Assembly (NCBI GenBank): GCA_049965795.1 | Contig: JBMFVW010000037.1 | Span: 1 to 10,116 of the forward strand | DNA length: 10,116 nt | Direction: 5' to 3' | Source of the DNA: Acidulodesulfobacterium_A sp049965795 | GTDB lineage: Bacteria > SZUA-79 > Acidulodesulfobacterales > Acidulodesulfobacteraceae | Part shown: positions 7,789 through 10,116 of the stretch, in pieces | Layout: each line of letters opens with the position of its first letter | Position numbering within the stretch: the first letter of the stretch is position 1 | Position numbers and translations under genes: made by a program | The notes under the pieces: model-generated | Database searches by the model: none | The model's input: the letters and a program-made list of their open reading frames with translations, nothing else | What the model was told of the DNA's origin: nothing

Positions 7789-7794
7789 ACCCCC
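7789..7794 (-). promoter_or_regulatory. Ribosome binding site of the cysteine-repeat gene
   Basis: GGGGGT on the minus strand, 8 nt before the ATG at 7780. It is a plausible anti-SD partner through G-U pairing and supports this start, which also gives a complete signal peptide. Confidence 0.6.
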
Positions 7795-7814
7795 GTTTAA
7801 ATTTAATTTTATTT

Positions 7815-7843
7815 ATTATAGCACTTAAGGTTTTATTTGTGAA
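7815..7843 (-). promoter_or_regulatory. Sigma-70 promoter of the cysteine-repeat gene
   Basis: On the minus strand TTCACA (7838-7843) is followed after 17 bp by a perfect TATAAT (7815-7820). Expected transcription start is near 7808, giving a leader of about 28 nt that includes the GGGGGT ribosome binding site. The -35 box ends 4 bp from the edge of repeat copy B. This may be the main promoter for the whole block down to hisS, but no terminators were identified to prove it. Confidence 0.6.
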
Positions 7844-7847
7844 GATA

Positions 7848-7965
7848 GGAAAAGGAGTCAGATTAATTTTTTGCAGGAACTTTATGTATTAATTGACTTT
7901 TTAGTTAATGCAAAAAATAAGATCTGGCACCTTTTCCGAGTAGATAACTTTCATTGTTGGATTAA
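7848..7965 (+). repeat. Copy B of the GGAAAAGG/CCTTTTCC repeat: long imperfect hairpin plus tail
   Basis: Left arm 7848-7875 (GGAAAAGGAGTCAGATT... ending TTTTTTGCA) pairs with right arm 7909-7937 (TGCAAAAAATAAGATC... ending CACCTTTTCC). By eye about 25 of 28 positions pair, around a 33-nt loop that contains TTGACTTTTT and can fold weakly again (TTAA/TTAA). After the right arm, a tail GAGTAGATAACTTTC then ATTG-TTGGATTAA (to 7965) is shared with copy C. The element sits between the promoter of the cysteine-repeat gene and that of the glyoxalase-like gene. No transposase and no target-site duplication are visible. Confidence 0.8.
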
Positions 7966-7980
7966 TGTGCCAAAATTGCG

Positions 7981-8009
7981 TTGAAAATAAAAAGTATATA
8001 AATTATAAT
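7981..8009 (+). promoter_or_regulatory. Sigma-70 promoter of the glyoxalase-like gene, leaderless type
   Basis: TTGAAA (7981-7986), a 17-bp spacer, and a perfect TATAAT (8004-8009). The expected transcription start, about 7 nt after the -10 box, is near 8016, only about 3 nt before the ATG at 8019. No Shine-Dalgarno is present upstream of either nearby ATG. The mRNA should be leaderless or nearly so. This is the best match to consensus in the window. Confidence 0.6.
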
Positions 8010-8018
8010 AATATGGAT

Positions 8019-8405
8019 ATGAAACTAATACATTCAGCAATAAGAACAAGCGATCTTAATAAATCGCTGGATTTTTACGTAAAAGTTTTCGGATTTTACG
8101 TCAGAGAAAAAAGATATATCGAAGCTCATAAAACAACTTTAGTTTTTCTCAGAGATCCTAATACGGACTTTGAAATCGAACTCATAGCGGACGACAATCC
8201 AAAACCTCTTAACGGCTGCGAAAACTCTTTTGCACATTTCGCATTTCAATCGGAAAACATAGACGAAGACGCAAAAAAAATAAAAGAAGCCGGCATAGTC
8301 TTTTCGAGAGAACCGTTCTATTCTATTGATAAAAGCATGAAAATAGCTTTCCTTAACGACCCTAACGGCATTATGATTGAAATAATTCAATATTTGAAAA
8401 ATTAA
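8019..8405 (+). CDS. Glyoxalase I-like VOC-family metalloenzyme
   Basis: A 128-residue protein with two VOC half-domains (beta-alpha-beta-beta-beta), resembling lactoylglutathione lyase, which turns the methylglyoxal-thiol hemithioacetal into an S-lactoyl thiol. All four candidate metal ligands line up with E. coli GloA (H5, E56, H74, E122): here H5 (MKLIH), E54 (FEIEL), H73 (FAHFAF) and E121 (MIEII). R9 also matches the thiol-cofactor arginine. The substrate may be methylglyoxal or another compound; many VOC proteins do other reactions. The frame is open up to an ATG at 7965, but that would add a non-homologous stretch beginning at the end of the repeat. I chose 8019 because it puts H5 in register; an ATG at 8013 adds two residues. 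It is the only plus-strand gene here, divergent from the cysteine-repeat gene and convergent with rarA (62 bp apart). Confidence 0.85.
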   Translation: MKLIHSAIRTSDLNKSLDFYVKVFGFYVREKRYIEAHKTTLVFLRDPNTDFEIELIADDNPKPLNGCENSFAHFAFQSENIDEDAKKIKEAGIVFSREPFYSIDKSMKIAFLNDPNGIMIEIIQYLKN

Positions 8406-8467
8406 TAGTCTTCGCCAAAAAATAATTTAGCTTACTGCCGACATGGTTGACTTTTCATTGCCGTGAG

Positions 8468-9823
8468 TCAATCACTTTCGTCATAATTCTTGCTCTTTCC
8501 CCATAAATTTTTAAGCCGGATTTTAATTTCTTTTTCTTTGCCGATGCTTTCGGGACGATAGTATATGCGCGAAGAAAGTTCCTTCGGAAGATAAGTCTGT
8601 TCGGCAAAATGATCTTTATAATCGTGGGAATATTTATAGCCTTTATGATAGTCCAAGTCTTTCATAAGTTTTGTAGGAGCGTTTCTAAGGTGAAGCGGAA
8701 CTTCGGCGCCGGGGAATTTTTTAACTTCGCTTAAAGCTTCTTCGATTGCAATATAGCTTGCGTTTGATTTAGGGCAAGCCGCAAGATAAGTTGCAGTCTG
8801 CGCCAGAATAATTCTCGCTTCCGGCATGCCCACGGTATTTACTGCGTTAAAACAGCTTACTGCTAAGTTAAGCGCATCCGGTTCGGCGTTTCCTATGTCC
8901 TCGGAAGCCAAAATTATCATTCTTCTTGCTATGAATTTGACGTCCTCTCCGGAGTCCAGCATCTTGGCAAGCCAGAAAATCGCCCCGTCCGGGTCGCTCC
9001 CTCTTAAACTTTTTATAAAAGCCGAAATAGTGTTATAATGTTCTTCGCCGGTTTTATCGTATCTGGATTTTCTAAGATAAGCATCCTCTATGGTGTTTGC
9101 GGTAAGAACTATATTTCCTTTATCGTCAGGTTTTGCAAGATTAACAGCCATTTCAAGAGCATTCAGCATTATGCGCGCATCGCTTCCGGAATATCTTACG
9201 AGCGCATTTCTGCCTTCTTTTTCCAATATAATTTTCTTTTTATTTAAAACATCGTCCTTATTAAGAGCCCTGTCTATAAGAAGATTTAAATCTTCCTCAA
9301 ACAAAGGATTTAGCGTAAATACCGTTACCCTCGAAAGAATCGGAGAGTTGATTTCAAAAGACGGATTTTCGGTTGTAGCTCCTATCAATATGAGGCTTCC
9401 TTCCTCTACCGAATGAAGGAGCAGGTCCTGCTGCGACTTATTGAAACGGTGAATTTCGTCTATAAAAATTATAATCGGTTTTTTATAATGTTTAAAGCTG
9501 ATATTTGCCTTATCTATAATTTCCCGCAGTTCTTTAACACCGGAAGAAACGGCGGAAATCTTGTAGAATTCGTAACCTGCGGCGTCTGCTATAATACCGG
9601 CAAGCGTTGTTTTCCCGCTTCCCGGCGGTCCCCAGAAAATCATAGAACGGATAAATCCTGAATCAAGCATATTCTTTAAAGGTTTGTCTTTGCCAAGAAT
9701 ATGCGTTTGTCCGATAAATTCCGACAAAGTTTTCGGTCTAAGCCTTTCGGCAAGCGGCGGCAAAAAACCGCCTACATTTTTTTCGCGCGTATTAGCATCT
9801 TTATTGTCGTCGAATAGATCCAT
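8468..9823 (-). CDS. rarA: Replication-associated recombination protein A (RarA/MgsA), AAA+ ATPase
   Basis: Clamp-loader-like AAA+ ATPase of the RarA/MgsA/WRNIP1 family that acts at stalled replication forks. It is 451 residues, the usual length. Walker A GPPGSGKTT is at 65-73 and Walker B IIIFIDEIH at 117-125, followed by the family-specific RFNKSQQD. Sensor 1 GATTENPSF is at 148-156, and the arginine finger region SPILSRV at 160-166. The C-terminal part has the RarA tetramerisation domain signature, including SLRGSDPDGAIFWLAKML, ASEDIGNA and a final YKYSHDYKDHFAEQTYLP. The N-terminus, rich in Asp (MDLFDD), is variable in this family. No Shine-Dalgarno precedes the ATG; a promoter with its -10 box 11 nt upstream would give a leader of only a few nucleotides. 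The gene is flanked upstream by repeat copy C and a tRNA gene, and downstream by the convergent glyoxalase-like gene. Confidence 0.97.
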   Translation of the reverse strand: MDLFDDNKDANTREKNVGGFLPPLAERLRPKTLSEFIGQTHILGKDKPLKNMLDSGFIRSMIFWGPPGSGKTTLAGIIADAAGYEFYKISAVSSGVKELREIIDKANISFKHYKKPIIIFIDEIHRFNKSQQDLLLHSVEEGSLILIGATTENPSFEINSPILSRVTVFTLNPLFEEDLNLLIDRALNKDDVLNKKKIILEKEGRNALVRYSGSDARIMLNALEMAVNLAKPDDKGNIVLTANTIEDAYLRKSRYDKTGEEHYNTISAFIKSLRGSDPDGAIFWLAKMLDSGEDVKFIARRMIILASEDIGNAEPDALNLAVSCFNAVNTVGMPEARIILAQTATYLAACPKSNASYIAIEEALSEVKKFPGAEVPLHLRNAPTKLMKDLDYHKGYKYSHDYKDHFAEQTYLPKELSSRIYYRPESIGKEKEIKIRLKNLWGKSKNYDESD

Positions 9824-9834
9824 ATTTATATATT

Positions 9835-9862
9835 ATCATAAGATAATCGGAAAAGGTGTAAA
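9835..9862 (-). promoter_or_regulatory. rarA promoter with -35 box inside the repeat arm
   Basis: On the minus strand TTTACA (9857-9862), a 16-bp spacer, and TATGAT (9835-9840). The -10 box ends 11 nt before the rarA ATG, so the leader would be about 4 nt. The -35 box overlaps the left inverted-repeat arm of copy C (GGAAAAGGTGT, 9849-9859), so the promoter is partly built from repeat sequence. Confidence 0.45.
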
Positions 9863-10056
9863 TTAAGAGGAATTAATTTTATCGGAATCGGAAAGGTTTC
9901 CATTTTGCAACAAATCTTTTTCAATAATTCTTGATATAGACAATTTATCCATATTTACTGCTTCCGCTTATGTGTTATTTTCGGAAGTAAACTTATCCTT
10001 TAAGATACCAAATCTGACACCTTTTCCGAGTAAATAACTTTCTATTGCAGGATTAA
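9849..10056 (+). repeat. Copy C of the GGAAAAGG/CCTTTTCC repeat, with unrelated interior
   Basis: The left arm CGGAAAAGGTGTAAATTAA (from 9848) is inverted relative to the right arm AAATCTGACACCTTTTCCG (ending 10028), about 180 bp apart. The right arm and tail match copy B: 10012-10042 agrees with 7922-7952 at 29 of 31 bases, and similarity continues through GGATTAA (10050-10056). The interior lacks the TTGACTTTTT core of copies A and B and instead holds a 29-codon frame and a small CTTCCG/CGGAAG hairpin (9961-9966/9982-9987). Confidence 0.7.
9863..9952 (-). CDS. Possible 29-codon small ORF or gene remnant inside repeat copy C
   Basis: An ATG at 9952 opens a frame of 29 codons, starting MDKLSISRIIEKDLLQNG and rich in charged and polar residues near its end, stopping with TAA at 9863-9865. 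GGAAG lies 8 nt before the ATG, a modest ribosome binding site. The stop codon falls 3 bp before the left inverted-repeat arm of copy C. I recognise no family. It may be a real small protein, the N-terminal remnant of a longer gene cut by the repeat, or chance. In AT-rich DNA a frame this short proves little. Confidence 0.25.
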   Translation of the reverse strand: MDKLSISRIIEKDLLQNGNLSDSDKINSS

Positions 10057-10084
10057 GAATTGCTTATTTACTGCAGTTTATAAG

Positions 10085-10116
10085 TGGCTGGGGGAGAAGG
10101 ATTCGAACCTCCGTAA
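10085..10116 (-). tRNA. tRNA 3' end, probably tRNA-Gln (cut by window edge)
   Basis: On the minus strand the sequence ends in an encoded CCA (10085-10087) with discriminator G73 (10088). The acceptor 3' strand TCCCCCA (10089-10095) implies a 5' end TGGGGGA. A five-pair T arm closes TTCGAAT (10096-10112), including one G-T pair. The U1-A72 pair with G73 is the usual identity pattern of bacterial tRNA-Gln. The anticodon lies outside the window, so the amino acid is an inference. It points toward repeat copy C and rarA. Confidence 0.85.

Noticed and set aside
7965..8018. Upstream ATG extending the glyoxalase-like protein by 18 residues
   Set aside because: The extension begins at the edge of the repeat tail, includes the promoter, lacks a ribosome binding site and would put the metal-ligand histidine out of its usual position 5.
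8445..8473. GGTTGAC/GTCAATC hairpin between the convergent glyoxalase-like gene and rarA as a terminator
   Set aside because: The stem is about 7 bp with a mismatch or wobble and a 15-nt loop, and no T-run follows on either strand. It overlaps the rarA stop codon.
8826..9661. Several plus-strand frames of 69-108 codons inside rarA
   Set aside because: Each lies antisense to conserved RarA motifs (sensor 1, tetramerisation region), and none shows a protein signature.
7848..10056. Repeats as a CRISPR array or insertion sequence ends
   Set aside because: The copies are scattered with genes between them rather than regularly spaced, and the DNA between copies B and C is ordinary genes without a transposase.
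10030..10071. GTAAATAA/TTATTTAC stem downstream of the tRNA as its terminator
   Set aside because: The 8-bp stem has a single G-C pair, encloses a 25-nt loop and is not followed by a T-run; copy B has the same left half without a partner.

Overview
The window is a chromosomal housekeeping segment from a low-GC bacterium (by eye mid-30s % GC). It carries eight supported protein genes, one tRNA cut by the right edge, and several copies of an intergenic repeat. IleRS has the bacterial C-terminal zinc finger, and hisS, tpiA, rarA and a 2-hydroxyacid dehydrogenase are typical bacterial genes. The IleRS signature HLGT followed by ALNKILKD, and the encoded CCA end of the tRNA, fit a Gram-negative, possibly deltaproteobacterial lineage. 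This placement is an inference only; no taxon-specific marker is present.

Layout. Seven of the eight protein genes lie on the minus strand. Read from right to left they are: partial tRNA-Gln (10085-10116), rarA (9823-8468), then, after a plus-strand glyoxalase-like gene (8019-8405), a small secreted cysteine-repeat protein (7780-7424), a 2-hydroxyacid dehydrogenase (7385-6399), ileS (6385-3581), tpiA (3519-2728), a DsrE-like protein (2675-2346), hisS (2327-969) and a YgjP-type metallopeptidase (821-75). Gaps from 7780 down to 969 are only 13-61 bp, so this block could be one transcription unit. It would join aminoacylation (Ile, His), glycolysis (triose-phosphate isomerase), a dehydrogenase and a small sulfur-relay-like protein.

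No intergenic stretch exceeds 300 bp. The three largest (822-968, 7781-8018 and 9824-10084) each hold a copy of one repeat family. Its hallmark is an inverted repeat with GGAAAAGG at one end and CCTTTTCC at the other. Two copies share a further right-hand tail with the core GAGTARATAACTTTC, and the third copy is badly decayed. One copy sits between divergent promoters. Another appears to supply the -35 box of rarA.

The second theme is gene starts. Some genes have clear Shine-Dalgarno sequences (the DsrE-like gene, ileS and the cysteine-repeat gene). Others (the glyoxalase-like gene, rarA, hisS and the dehydrogenase) have none, and instead carry TATAAT-like hexamers 4-11 nt before the ATG, as if their mRNAs were leaderless or nearly so. 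I see no phage, CRISPR, toxin-antitoxin or obvious defence system. The least explained items are the repeat family, the leaderless-type starts, the two-repeat secreted protein and a 29-codon frame inside the repeat copy next to the tRNA.
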